From Acidobacteriota bacterium (GTDB lineage: Bacteria > Acidobacteriota > Blastocatellia > Pyrinomonadales > Pyrinomonadaceae): a DNA stretch of 6,257 bases. Each line of letters opens with the position of its first letter. The stretch's first letter is position 1. Location: the NCBI GenBank assembly GCA_020853255.1, contig JADYZI010000111.1, positions 1-6,257 of the forward strand, written 5' to 3'. A program made the position numbers and the translations under genes. Positions 1 to 5,553 of this stretch are shown here, piece after piece. The notes below the pieces were generated by a model. That model made no database searches. It was not told where the DNA came from and saw only the letters and a program-made list of their open reading frames with translations.

Positions 1-1205
1 GCCTTGGTCTCGGTCTGCGCCAGTTTGCAAAACTGTGTCCCAGTGCAGGCGATAGTGCCGGTTCGAAAGATCGAAGGATGAACGTGCAGATCTATCGCCG
101 CAAGACGCGACGCTGCGGGGTCGGCATGTTCGCTCGGCAGATCGAGCAGGATCAGGTTCTGCGTTGGTGTCAGCCGAACGCGGCCGCCGCCGAATTCGTC
201 GGCGATGTTCGCCGTTTCTGTCATCTGATCGCCGGACAAAAGCCCGCCTGTTGTAGCCGCTCCGACATAGGAAAGGCCGGCCTGTTTCTGTGGAAAGATA
301 CCGATATGCGCGCGATTGGCTGAAACGGGGACCTTTGGAGCATCGCCGGGCGTAAGTTTGTAGCCGAGGCGGTTTTCAAGTTCGTTTCTGAATTTCTCTG
401 CGCCCCAATCCGCCATCAAAAATTTCAATCGTGCAAGCGCCCGCGACTGCCGGTTCCCATTGTCACGGAATATTCCACAGATGTGTTGACAGACACTGGC
501 GATCTCATCCTCAGTGACGTGCGCGCCCAGCCGTTCGCCGAAACGTTCTTTTGCTCCAAGCCCGCCGCCAACCCATAGGTCGAAAACCACGCCATTCTCA
601 CCGTTAAGAGCGACCAGGCCGATGTCGTTTATCTCGTGCCCGGTACAGTAAACCGGGCAGCCTGAGATCGTTATCTTGAACTTGCGCGGGAGATTGGAGA
701 ATTCGCGGTTATCGAGAAAATACCGATGAACACGTTCGATGACCGGCTCGGTATTGATAAATTCGTTCCGGTCAATGCCGGTCAGCGGACAGCCGGTAAT
801 GTTTCGGGTAATGTCGCCGCACGCACCTGAGGTCGTAAGGCCGACCGATTCAAGCCGCGCAAAGATCGCCGGTACGTCGTCGATGCGAATGTAGTGAAAC
901 TGTATTCCCTGGCGTGTTGTAATGTCGCCTGTACCTCGTGCGTACTGCGCCGAAAGCTCGCCGATCGTCCGAAGCTGAAGTGAAGAAAGAATGCCGCTCG
1001 GCACCTTCACCCGCAGCATAAAATATCCGTCCTCGGCCGGCCGCTGGGTATAAAGTCCGTACCACCGCAGCCGCACGTTCAGGTCGTCCTCATCGATCGA
1101 TCCAAAGCCCTGCCGGGCGTAAGCGATGATATTGTCGAGACAATCCAGCCCGTCGCGCTCGCGTTTGGCCTTCTCCACCGGATTTTCTTTTTTGATAACA
1201 GCCAT
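1..1205 (-). CDS. Assimilatory siroheme nitrite/sulfite reductase, C-terminus cut by window edge
   Basis: Family member of the hemoprotein sulfite/nitrite reductases (SirA/NirA/CysI type), cytoplasmic enzymes that carry out a six-electron reduction at a siroheme coupled to a [4Fe-4S] cluster. The reading frame is open from the ATG at 1203-1205 to base 1 (401 codons). Recognisable stretches are YTQRP (residues 52-56), TTRQGIQFHYIRIDDVPAI (about 96-114), ACGDITRNITGCP (128-140), RKFKITISGCP (174-184), a GGGL segment (213-216), ARLKFLMADWGAEKFR (258-273) and RVRLTPTQN (342-350). Candidate siroheme-anion residues by analogy with E. coli CysI are R65, R134, K175 and K177. The first Fe-S cysteine pair is present as C387-X5-C393; the second pair must lie beyond the left edge. 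An AGGAAAG ribosome site (1215-1221) sits 9 bases before the start, and the upstream DUF2061 gene ends 18 bases away, so the two are one operon. Sequence alone does not separate nitrite from sulfite reductases; the Cys-rich leader upstream argues for sulfite. Confidence 0.95.
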   Translation of the reverse strand, partial: MAVIKKENPVEKAKRERDGLDCLDNIIAYARQGFGSIDEDDLNVRLRWYGLYTQRPAEDGYFMLRVKVPSGILSSLQLRTIGELSAQYARGTGDITTRQGIQFHYIRIDDVPAIFARLESVGLTTSGACGDITRNITGCPLTGIDRNEFINTEPVIERVHRYFLDNREFSNLPRKFKITISGCPVYCTGHEINDIGLVALNGENGVVFDLWVGGGLGAKERFGERLGAHVTEDEIASVCQHICGIFRDNGNRQSRALARLKFLMADWGAEKFRNELENRLGYKLTPGDAPKVPVSANRAHIGIFPQKQAGLSYVGAATTGGLLSGDQMTETANIADEFGGGRVRLTPTQNLILLDLPSEHADPAASRLAAIDLHVHPSIFRTGTIACTGTQFCKLAQTETK

Positions 1206-1223
1206 TTTGTCCAGCTTTCCTAT

Positions 1224-1514
1224 CTATGCCTTCTCGCTAAACTCCATCTCCGAAAGTACGGCGCCGATCTCGCGTGTGCCCGGAACTTCCACCTCGTCCG
1301 GTGGCCCTTCCACAAGCCCGAAGCGAACAAATACCCACGCGCGTTCGTGCAGATAGTAGGAAAGTATCTTTATCAGCGAATCGAAACCCGCCACCGCAAA
1401 CGCGAGTTCCCCCTTGCCGGTCACCCCGAACACGATGCCCGCGGTAATGATCGTCGAAAGCACGCGGTAGCTGATCGCCTTGCTAAAACTGCGGTAACTG
1501 GTTTCTATCGCCAT
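1224..1514 (-). CDS. DUF2061 small inner-membrane protein
   Basis: A 96-residue protein with the DUF2061 signature: SFSKAISYRVLSTIIT (residues 9-24), TGKGELAFAVAGFDSLIKI (32-50) and YYLHERAW (53-60). Two hydrophobic helices are expected at about 17-31 and 35-53, joined by a short VTGKG turn. The tail after residue 66 is acidic and soluble and is longer than the compact family core. The molecular function is not established; as known for the family, members often sit beside or are fused to sulfate-activation genes such as cysC/cysN. Here it is the first structural gene after a cysteine-type attenuator and is followed 18 bases later by the sulfite/nitrite reductase, which fits that association. 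The ATG at 1512-1514 is chosen because it begins the conserved region and has a strong purine-rich site upstream. A sulfur-linked membrane role (transport or anchoring) is inference only. Confidence 0.87.
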   Translation of the reverse strand: MAIETSYRSFSKAISYRVLSTIITAGIVFGVTGKGELAFAVAGFDSLIKILSYYLHERAWVFVRFGLVEGPPDEVEVPGTREIGAVLSEMEFSEKA

Positions 1515-1517
1515 TTG

Positions 1518-1524
1518 CCTCCCT
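1518..1524 (-). promoter_or_regulatory. Ribosome binding site of the DUF2061 gene
   Basis: On the minus strand AGGGAGG precedes the ATG at 1514 with only 3 bases between. It is the strongest Shine-Dalgarno-like site in the window and lies after the leader terminator, so it is transcribed only when the terminator is bypassed. The spacing is shorter than usual. Confidence 0.65.
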
Positions 1525-1534
1525 GAAAACTTGC

Positions 1535-1584
1535 AAAAAGAAAAAGCCGGTTGTGAACTCGTTTTCTGGAGTTCACAACCGGCT
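1535..1584 (-). terminator. Intrinsic terminator in the leader (attenuator)
   Basis: A perfect 16-bp inverted repeat (1545-1560 with 1569-1584, outer ends AGCCGG/CCGGCT) encloses an 8-base loop. On the minus strand it is followed directly by TTTTCTTTTT (1544 down to 1535), the layout of a Rho-independent terminator. The plus-strand side has no T-run, so it acts in the direction of the DUF2061-reductase operon. It lies between the leader ORF stop codon (1608) and the DUF2061 start codon (1514), upstream of the genes it would silence, which is how attenuators are placed rather than end-of-operon terminators. Confidence 0.88.
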
Positions 1585-1607
1585 GTTGGTTTAGATCTTT
1601 TACGTCG

Positions 1608-1739
1608 CTACATCGTCAAATCAAGCACACGCAATGTTCCGCCCCGCCGCTGTCCTCCAGAAAGGAACATGCAGTCCATACAAGCGCAACAACACATGCT
1701 GTTTAGAAAATGCATCGAGTGTTTCAAAAAACCGGCCAT
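1608..1739 (-). CDS. Cys-rich leader peptide (cysteine attenuator uORF)
   Basis: A short frame ends at TAG (1608-1610) and starts at ATG 1737-1739 (43 residues) or at the in-frame ATG 1713-1715 (35 residues). It contains MCCCACMDCM: five cysteines in eight residues (16, 17, 18, 20 and 23 of the long form; codons from 1694 down to 1671). Cysteine is normally a rare residue, so such a cluster next to a sulfur-assimilation operon is the mark of a leader peptide whose translation senses charged Cys-tRNA. Its stop codon is 23 bases before the terminator stem. Neither ATG has a good Shine-Dalgarno site. The first ATG would lie only about 9 bases from the predicted transcript start, close to leaderless; poly-cysteine leaderless uORFs that act as cysteine-responsive attenuators are known in mycobacteria. 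The peptide itself probably has no function beyond being translated. It is also methionine-rich, so a secondary methionine response cannot be excluded. Confidence 0.8.
   Translation of the reverse strand: MAGFLKHSMHFLNSMCCCACMDCMFLSGGQRRGGTLRVLDLTM
1631..1673 (-). promoter_or_regulatory. Leader hairpin with antiterminator segment in its loop
   Basis: On the minus strand ATGTTCC (1670 to 1664) pairs perfectly with GGAACAT (1640 to 1634). It can be extended by two more G-C pairs (1672, 1671 with 1632, 1631) across one bulged base. The stem begins at the last Cys codon (1671-1673). Its loop carries TTTCTGGAG (1663 to 1655), an exact 9-base complement of CTCCAGAAA (1571 to 1563), which spans the top of the terminator 5' arm and its loop. 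This is a plausible antiterminator contact whose formation would depend on where the leader ribosome sits. Pairings were found by eye; no energies were computed. Confidence 0.55.
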
Positions 1740-1745
1740 CCGGTT
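1730..1745 (-). promoter_or_regulatory. Small hairpin with the first leader-ORF ATG in its loop
   Basis: The minus strand reads AACCGG-ATGG-CCGGTT, a perfect 6-bp stem with a 4-base loop formed by the first ATG of the leader ORF plus one G, followed by four more Ts. It would lie within roughly the first 20 bases of the predicted transcript. It may modulate initiation at that ATG. Its CCGG arms are also complementary to the outer ends of the terminator stem, giving another possible long-range pairing. Function is inferred. Confidence 0.4.
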
Positions 1746-1754
1746 CGACTTGGG

Positions 1755-1785
1755 ATTATAGACACAACTCCCGGCGGCCTGTCAA
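1755..1785 (-). promoter_or_regulatory. Sigma70-type promoter of the Cys leader / DUF2061 / reductase operon
   Basis: On the minus strand TTGACA (1785 to 1780) and TATAAT (1760 to 1755) both match the consensus exactly, with a 19-base spacer, slightly longer than ideal. An alternative -10 with a 17-base spacer is TCTATA (1762 to 1757), a weaker match. Transcription would start near 1748, about 9 bases before the first leader ATG. The sequence just upstream (about 1788-1826) is rich in A/T tracts and could act as an UP element. Confidence 0.7.
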
Positions 1786-1863
1786 GTGCCTCTTTGTTTG
1801 AAAAACATCCAAACAGCGTTTTTTTTAGATTTGCACGTTTCCCTAAGGGTATCTTGAGTCGTA

Positions 1864-1956
1864 GGTTTCGCATGTCTTTGTTTCGTCTGTTTCGTGTTCC
1901 AGGGTCCGGCTTCGCCACCACGAAATGCACGAATCAGGAACAAAACCCACGAAGCA
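1864..1956. repeat. Cluster of TTTCG(T)/ACGAA short repeats in inverted arrangement
   Basis: On the plus strand TTTCG occurs at 1866-1870, 1881-1885 and 1890-1894, and the opposite orientation ACGAA at 1920-1924, 1929-1933 and 1949-1953, so the two halves face each other around about 1907. GTTCC (1896-1900) and GGAAC (1937-1941) extend the inverted symmetry. Read on the minus strand, the right half is a run of imperfect TTCGTG units. This resembles degenerate intergenic dispersed repeats seen in environmental bacterial genomes; only one cluster is present here, so dispersal is not shown. Confidence 0.45.
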
Positions 1957-2020
1957 GCCTCCGTTCGATCTTATGCCACGTTGAACAAACCTCGATGATC
2001 CAGCTTGAATTCTGAGTGGC

Positions 2021-2034
2021 CTTTGTGCACAAAG
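2021..2034. repeat. 14-bp perfect palindrome CTTTGTGCACAAAG
   Basis: A perfect palindrome starts in the plus direction 13 bases from the start of the receptor gene's downstream flank (receptor stop codon at 2044-2046). As RNA it could fold as a 5-bp stem with a 4-base loop, but no U-tract follows on the minus strand, so a terminator role is weakly supported. It could also be a dimeric protein-binding site. Confidence 0.3.
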
Positions 2035-2043
2035 TGGATAATC

Positions 2044-4335
2044 TCAATTCTTTGCACCGATTCGAAACGTCAGGCCCAGGCTTACCGTGAATGGATAACC
2101 CGGTGTTGCATGAATGCGCGAGACGGCCGGACCGCCTGGACGAAGCCGCGATTCAAAGTAATTCTGCGTCTCGAAATAGCGTTTGTTCAAAAGATTGTCG
2201 ATCGAGACGTTAACATCGACCCATCGCTTCAAGCGCTTTGAAACGGCAAGATCGACGACGTCATGGCCGGCGGCACGTATCGAATCATCAAGCGGGTCCA
2301 GCCGATAGCTGTTGATATGCCGCCAATTGATCGAAGCGTTAAAATCTTTAAGTTCCGTGAACACAAGGCTTGCGTTCGCAACCACGTGCGGGGCACTATC
2401 CACAAATTCACGCGGCGTCGTGCCGAGGTAGAACGCATCGAGAACATGTGTCAGGCCGCTGTTAAAACTCAGCCATCTGGTAAACCGTGCTGACGTTTTG
2501 ACCTCAAGACCATACGAACGTGATCGACCCGCAAACTCGATCGTATTATCGTCCGCGATAAAGACCTGCTCATTGGACCGGTCGATCAAAAAAAGGCTCG
2601 ACGCGATCGAAAAGTGCCGTGAGTTATAGGATGTCCCCGCCTGATAAAAATCGGTCGTCGAAACTTTAGGGGCATCAGGATTCTTGACAATTCCGCGCGC
2701 GTCCTGGCTTGCGATTCCGCGGCCATAATTAAAATAAAACGTCGTCGGCAGTTTTTCGAACGGTGACCATGCGGCACTGAACTTCGGCTGCAACCGCACG
2801 GCCGTTTCCTTTCCAGACTGTCTTGGATCGACACGTTCGTTTACATCGAAAGTAAAATAGTCCACACGCAAGCCGGCCTCGATGTGCAAATGCCCGTCGA
2901 ACAGGTCCAGTCCGTTTTGAATGTAGGTCGCGTAATTATTGACATTCGCCTGCGCCTTTTGAACATTGAGGAACGGATCGCGGGCGATAGCTTTATCAAG
3001 CCCAACGTTGATCTGATTAAAATGCAGATTACCGCCGATAGTTAAAAGTGATTGGCCGCCAAAGAGCTTATACGGCTGTTGGTATTGAACATTCGCACCC
3101 TGCTGAAGCCGTGAGTCATGCTGCAAGATTTCGTCACCATTCAGTTCGTCATTTAGGAAGAACGTAAAATTTGAAAATAGGTCAAACAGCGAACGCGCCA
3201 GAAATGCGTCGGCCTTAAAGCTCGCACCCGAATTCAGGTCCTTGCGGAAATAGACGGCCGCCGTGCCCGAATAAATATTTCCGCCGGTGAATTTGTCGAA
3301 CGCGCCAAATCTATCAAGCCTGCCCGCCGCAACCTCGTCAAGCGGGATCTGGCCGGAGGAATCATATGTATTTCGTGCCAGATTGAACTTGAACCCGATC
3401 GTTTGCATCCCGCTCATATCGCGGGTGAAATTGCCGGTCAAATTATCGCGTTTGTAATTCAGCGGAAGTATGAACGGGCCGTCAGTGCGCGAACCTTCGT
3501 AAGCGACAAACGATCGAACATTCTTGAATTCAGGGCTATACGCCAGAAACGTCCTGAACGAATTGTGAGAGCCGGTTTGCACACGGGCCGTGAACAATTG
3601 CGGCAAGCTTTCTTTCTGCCGGATATGAACTACTCCCAAGCCCGAAAAATCGCCGTACTGTGCCGAGAATGGCCCGTTTATTATCGAAACATCTTCAACG
3701 AGTTCCGGTGAAAGCGATTTTAGCGACCCAAGATAGCCTTGCCCGTGTCCCTGCGTTGCCTGATTTTGCTGAACATTATCGACCAAAACCTTAAGCCCGC
3801 CGTTCACGCCGCCGTGGTCCATATTGAAGCCGAAGCGCCGGATCTCAAGCGATTTGCCGCCGCCTTCGTGCTGCCCTGCATTTATCCCGGCGTTCAAGGT
3901 TTGAACAAGTTGGTCGTCACGCGAAAAAAGAAAATTCTTATAAATAGTGTCGTTCCGGTTTTCCACATCCGGGGCAAGCACGTCGTCTTCGATAACAACG
4001 CTTTCGGCAATCTGCGGGATCACGTAGGTGATCTTTAACCGCAGATCACCGATCGGTTCCGACGCCGAAAATGATCGTTCAAAGGCCGCAATATTTTTCC
4101 CGGATATCTTCACCGTGACCGGCCCATCGGGCACCCTGACCGCAAACGCGCCTTCTCCGTCGGTAACAAAGTTCAGCTTTCCGTTGGCGGTATCAACCTC
4201 GATCGCAACGTTCGCGACGCGCTCGAATTGCAGCGTTATTACAACACCAGCCAGCGTTCTCGTGCCTTCCGTTTGTGCCGGCAAATTGCTGAAACAAAAT
4301 AGAGTTAGCAATAGTAATAAAAGTACAGACTTCAT
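2044..4335 (-). CDS. TonB-dependent outer-membrane receptor
   Basis: A 763-residue receptor that would import a ligand across the outer membrane using TonB/proton-motive energy. Seen in order (numbering from ATG 4335): a signal peptide (about 1-21, MKSVLLLLLLTLFCF then NLPAQ); a beta-sandwich domain like the carboxypeptidase regulatory domain (about 27-105, with DGEGAFAVRVPDGPVTV at 59-73); a possible TonB box around AESVVIED (110-117); a plug domain (about 125-240) ending in INGPFSAQYGDFSGLGVVHI (219-238); and a long barrel region rich in alternating aromatic strands, ending FTVSLGLTFRIGAKN. The plug holds a His/Gly-rich stretch, NMDHGGVNGG to GHGQGY (171-201), which might contact a metal. 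It follows the HupE/UreJ-type gene by 19 bases and is surely cotranscribed. The substrate is unknown; no cobalamin or heme hallmark is visible. Start codons at 4338 and 4335 are adjacent; 4335 is preferred for ribosome-site spacing. Confidence 0.93.
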   Translation of the reverse strand: MKSVLLLLLLTLFCFSNLPAQTEGTRTLAGVVITLQFERVANVAIEVDTANGKLNFVTDGEGAFAVRVPDGPVTVKISGKNIAAFERSFSASEPIGDLRLKITYVIPQIAESVVIEDDVLAPDVENRNDTIYKNFLFSRDDQLVQTLNAGINAGQHEGGGKSLEIRRFGFNMDHGGVNGGLKVLVDNVQQNQATQGHGQGYLGSLKSLSPELVEDVSIINGPFSAQYGDFSGLGVVHIRQKESLPQLFTARVQTGSHNSFRTFLAYSPEFKNVRSFVAYEGSRTDGPFILPLNYKRDNLTGNFTRDMSGMQTIGFKFNLARNTYDSSGQIPLDEVAAGRLDRFGAFDKFTGGNIYSGTAAVYFRKDLNSGASFKADAFLARSLFDLFSNFTFFLNDELNGDEILQHDSRLQQGANVQYQQPYKLFGGQSLLTIGGNLHFNQINVGLDKAIARDPFLNVQKAQANVNNYATYIQNGLDLFDGHLHIEAGLRVDYFTFDVNERVDPRQSGKETAVRLQPKFSAAWSPFEKLPTTFYFNYGRGIASQDARGIVKNPDAPKVSTTDFYQAGTSYNSRHFSIASSLFLIDRSNEQVFIADDNTIEFAGRSRSYGLEVKTSARFTRWLSFNSGLTHVLDAFYLGTTPREFVDSAPHVVANASLVFTELKDFNASINWRHINSYRLDPLDDSIRAAGHDVVDLAVSKRLKRWVDVNVSIDNLLNKRYFETQNYFESRLRPGGPAVSRIHATPGYPFTVSLGLTFRIGAKN

Positions 4336-4341
4336 CATCAA

Positions 4342-4347
4342 CTCCAA
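4342..4347 (-). promoter_or_regulatory. Ribosome binding site deciding the receptor start
   Basis: TTGGAG on the minus strand (4347 to 4342) lies 3 bases before the ATG at 4338 and 6 bases before the ATG at 4335. The spacing favours 4335. A TTG at 4347 opens the longer frame but is part of this site, so it is not a sensible start. Confidence 0.6.
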
Positions 4348-4354
4348 GATCAGA

Positions 4355-5431
4355 TCAAATAAATGTTCTTTCGATCAACCAATATCCGCCAAGTAATACG
4401 AGCAAGGTCGAACATACCGGTACGTACACCGGTGTAAATGACGGCCGCTGCTTCAGTTTCCAGATCAATGGCAAAACGAGCGCGGCTATAGCTATCTGTC
4501 CCAACTCGACCCCAAGATTGAATGACAACAGAGGGACAACAGTTTGCCCAATATCAGAACCGAAACCAAGGTCGCGTAAAACGGCCGCAAATCCAAGCCC
4601 GTGAATAAGTCCAAAAGCGAATGTTAACAGCCAACGCCATTCTATTTCGCGACGAAAGATGTTTTCCAGTCCGACATAAATGATCGACGCCGCGATCAGC
4701 GGTTCAACTAATCCCGAAGGAAGTTGAATCAAGTTAAATGTCGCCAACGCCAGGCTGATCGAATGTGCAAACGTGAACGACGTGATTATTTTCGCCGCTT
4801 CGCGAAAACTTCCCCCAAACAGTAACAATGCAAGCAAAAAAGCTAAATGGTCAAAACCCGTCAGAATATGCTCTATGCCAAGTACGATAAATTGCAAAAA
4901 CGTTTGCGGCCTGTCAGTTTCAACTGAACGCAGATCGACCGCAACAGCGTCAATCTTTGCATCAAGAAGTTTCTCCTCTATCCTTCGGCCGTCCGCCGAA
5001 ATAACTGAAAAATATTGCCTGTGCCCTTGTGCCAAACGCCCGATCATTAGGTCACGAAACGTAAACTGCTCATGCTCTGCTCGGGCAAACGAAAGATCAA
5101 AATGGATCGCTCCACTGTCATCAATGGCCGCTGACACCGCTTCAGATCTCGCAGGCTCATTCTCGAAACGAATTTCGATCCCATCTGCCGCAAACGTTTC
5201 GAGCTGAACTCTGGACGTTTCGAATTCGCTTTGAGAAACGTCACCATTTCCATTGAGGTCAAGTTTGACCAAGCTCTCTATTTCCGCCCGTGCATATGAG
5301 ACCCTGACCTTCAAAACGTTACCGTCAAGTTTCACCTCGGCCGCACTCAAGCCCGGGTCGTGCGCCTGGACAATGGCAAAGGCGAAAAGGATAAACAGAC
5401 ATTCCGCAAAAATGTATAGTACCGTGCGCAT
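4355..5431 (-). CDS. HupE/UreJ-type membrane protein with EF-hand-like loop
   Basis: A 358-residue protein of the HupE/UreJ_2 type, whose relatives are linked to nickel or other metal handling. A signal peptide (about 1-23, cleavage after IVQA before HDPGLS) leads into an extracytoplasmic domain (about 24-175). That domain contains a canonical 12-residue EF-hand-like loop at 58-69, with D58, N60, N62, D64, S66 and E69 in the ligand positions. The membrane core (about 178-355, roughly six helices) carries the family's conserved polar motifs: GIEHILTGFDHLAFLL (185-200; E187, H188, D194, H195), FAHSISLAL (221-229; H223), GLIHGLGFA (274-282; H277) and FNLGVELGQ (304-312; E309). It starts at ATG 5429-5431, which directly opens the signal peptide, although the ribosome site is weak. 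The receptor gene follows in the same transcript, suggesting an outer- plus inner-membrane uptake pair. Which metal, or whether a metal, is not shown. Confidence 0.92.
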   Translation of the reverse strand: MRTVLYIFAECLFILFAFAIVQAHDPGLSAAEVKLDGNVLKVRVSYARAEIESLVKLDLNGNGDVSQSEFETSRVQLETFAADGIEIRFENEPARSEAVSAAIDDSGAIHFDLSFARAEHEQFTFRDLMIGRLAQGHRQYFSVISADGRRIEEKLLDAKIDAVAVDLRSVETDRPQTFLQFIVLGIEHILTGFDHLAFLLALLLFGGSFREAAKIITSFTFAHSISLALATFNLIQLPSGLVEPLIAASIIYVGLENIFRREIEWRWLLTFAFGLIHGLGFAAVLRDLGFGSDIGQTVVPLLSFNLGVELGQIAIAALVLPLIWKLKQRPSFTPVYVPVCSTLLVLLGGYWLIERTFI

Positions 5432-5468
5432 GGATTTATCAAATATAAAATGGCTCTTGAATCTGGGG

Positions 5469-5499
5469 TCTATAAATTTAGCTCAATTGAAGTGATCAA
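5469..5499 (-). promoter_or_regulatory. Weak candidate promoter for the HupE-receptor operon
   Basis: On the minus strand TTGATC (5499 to 5494) and TATAGA (5474 to 5469) are separated by 19 bases. Each hexamer matches four of six consensus positions. The spacing equals that of the stronger promoter at 1755-1785. The surrounding DNA is AT-rich, but the match alone is weak and readthrough from the DUF4331 gene is also possible. Confidence 0.25.
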
Positions 5500-5538
5500 C
5501 AGCCGGCCGAAAGCGTTTGACGTTCTCCGGCCGGCTGT
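5499..5538 (-). terminator. Long GC-rich hairpin after the DUF4331 gene
   Basis: ACAGCCGGCCG (5499-5509) pairs perfectly with CGGCCGGCTGT (5528-5538). The inner segments 5509-5515 and 5521-5527 extend the stem with one mismatch and one G-U pair, closing on a 5-base loop, for about 17-18 paired positions. It lies 16 bases past the DUF4331 stop codon, where a terminator is expected. No U-tract follows on either strand, so it may instead protect a 3' end or be a repeat. Confidence 0.5.
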
Positions 5539-5553
5539 CGAAACTCAGGCCGA

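Larger units (their letters stand above)
1786..2043. other. Intergenic region without a supported gene
   Basis: Between the receptor stop codon and the sulfur-operon promoter I see no reading frame with protein-like composition. Contents are a 14-bp palindrome (2021-2034), a cluster of TTCG/CGAA repeats (about 1866-1953) and a T8 run on the plus strand (1819-1826) after a weak 6-bp hairpin. No U-tract terminator on the minus strand follows the receptor gene. Confidence 0.6.

Noticed and set aside
1126..1356. Plus-strand open frame antisense to the DUF2061 and reductase genes
   Set aside because: It is the shadow of two strongly recognisable minus-strand genes and has no independent support.
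1535..1680. T-box riboswitch for cysteine (GGCGGAAC followed by GCG resembles part of a T-box)
   Set aside because: The UGGN bulge that reads the tRNA acceptor end is absent (CGGA here) and no specifier stem is evident. An in-frame Cys-rich ORF explains the leader better.
1795..1826. Plus-strand terminator-like hairpin (TGTTTG/CAAACA) followed by T8
   Set aside because: The stem is only 6 bp with two G-C pairs, and no plus-strand gene precedes it. On the minus strand it gives an A-tract, so it is better read as AT-rich DNA upstream of the promoter.
1710..2015. Plus-strand open frame of about 100 codons overlapping the leader and intergenic region
   Set aside because: Its composition is unlike a protein family, it has no ribosome site, and it runs antisense through the promoter, repeat cluster and Cys-rich leader.
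4336..4347. Upstream TTG and ATG starts for the TonB receptor (4347, 4338)
   Set aside because: The TTG overlaps the Shine-Dalgarno sequence. The ATG at 4338 has only 3 bases of spacing, so 4335 is preferred, though 4338 cannot be fully excluded.
5432..5553. Cobalamin or other riboswitch ahead of the HupE-receptor operon
   Set aside because: The gap is only 122 bases, much of it one simple hairpin, and no B12-box-like or other known riboswitch core is visible.
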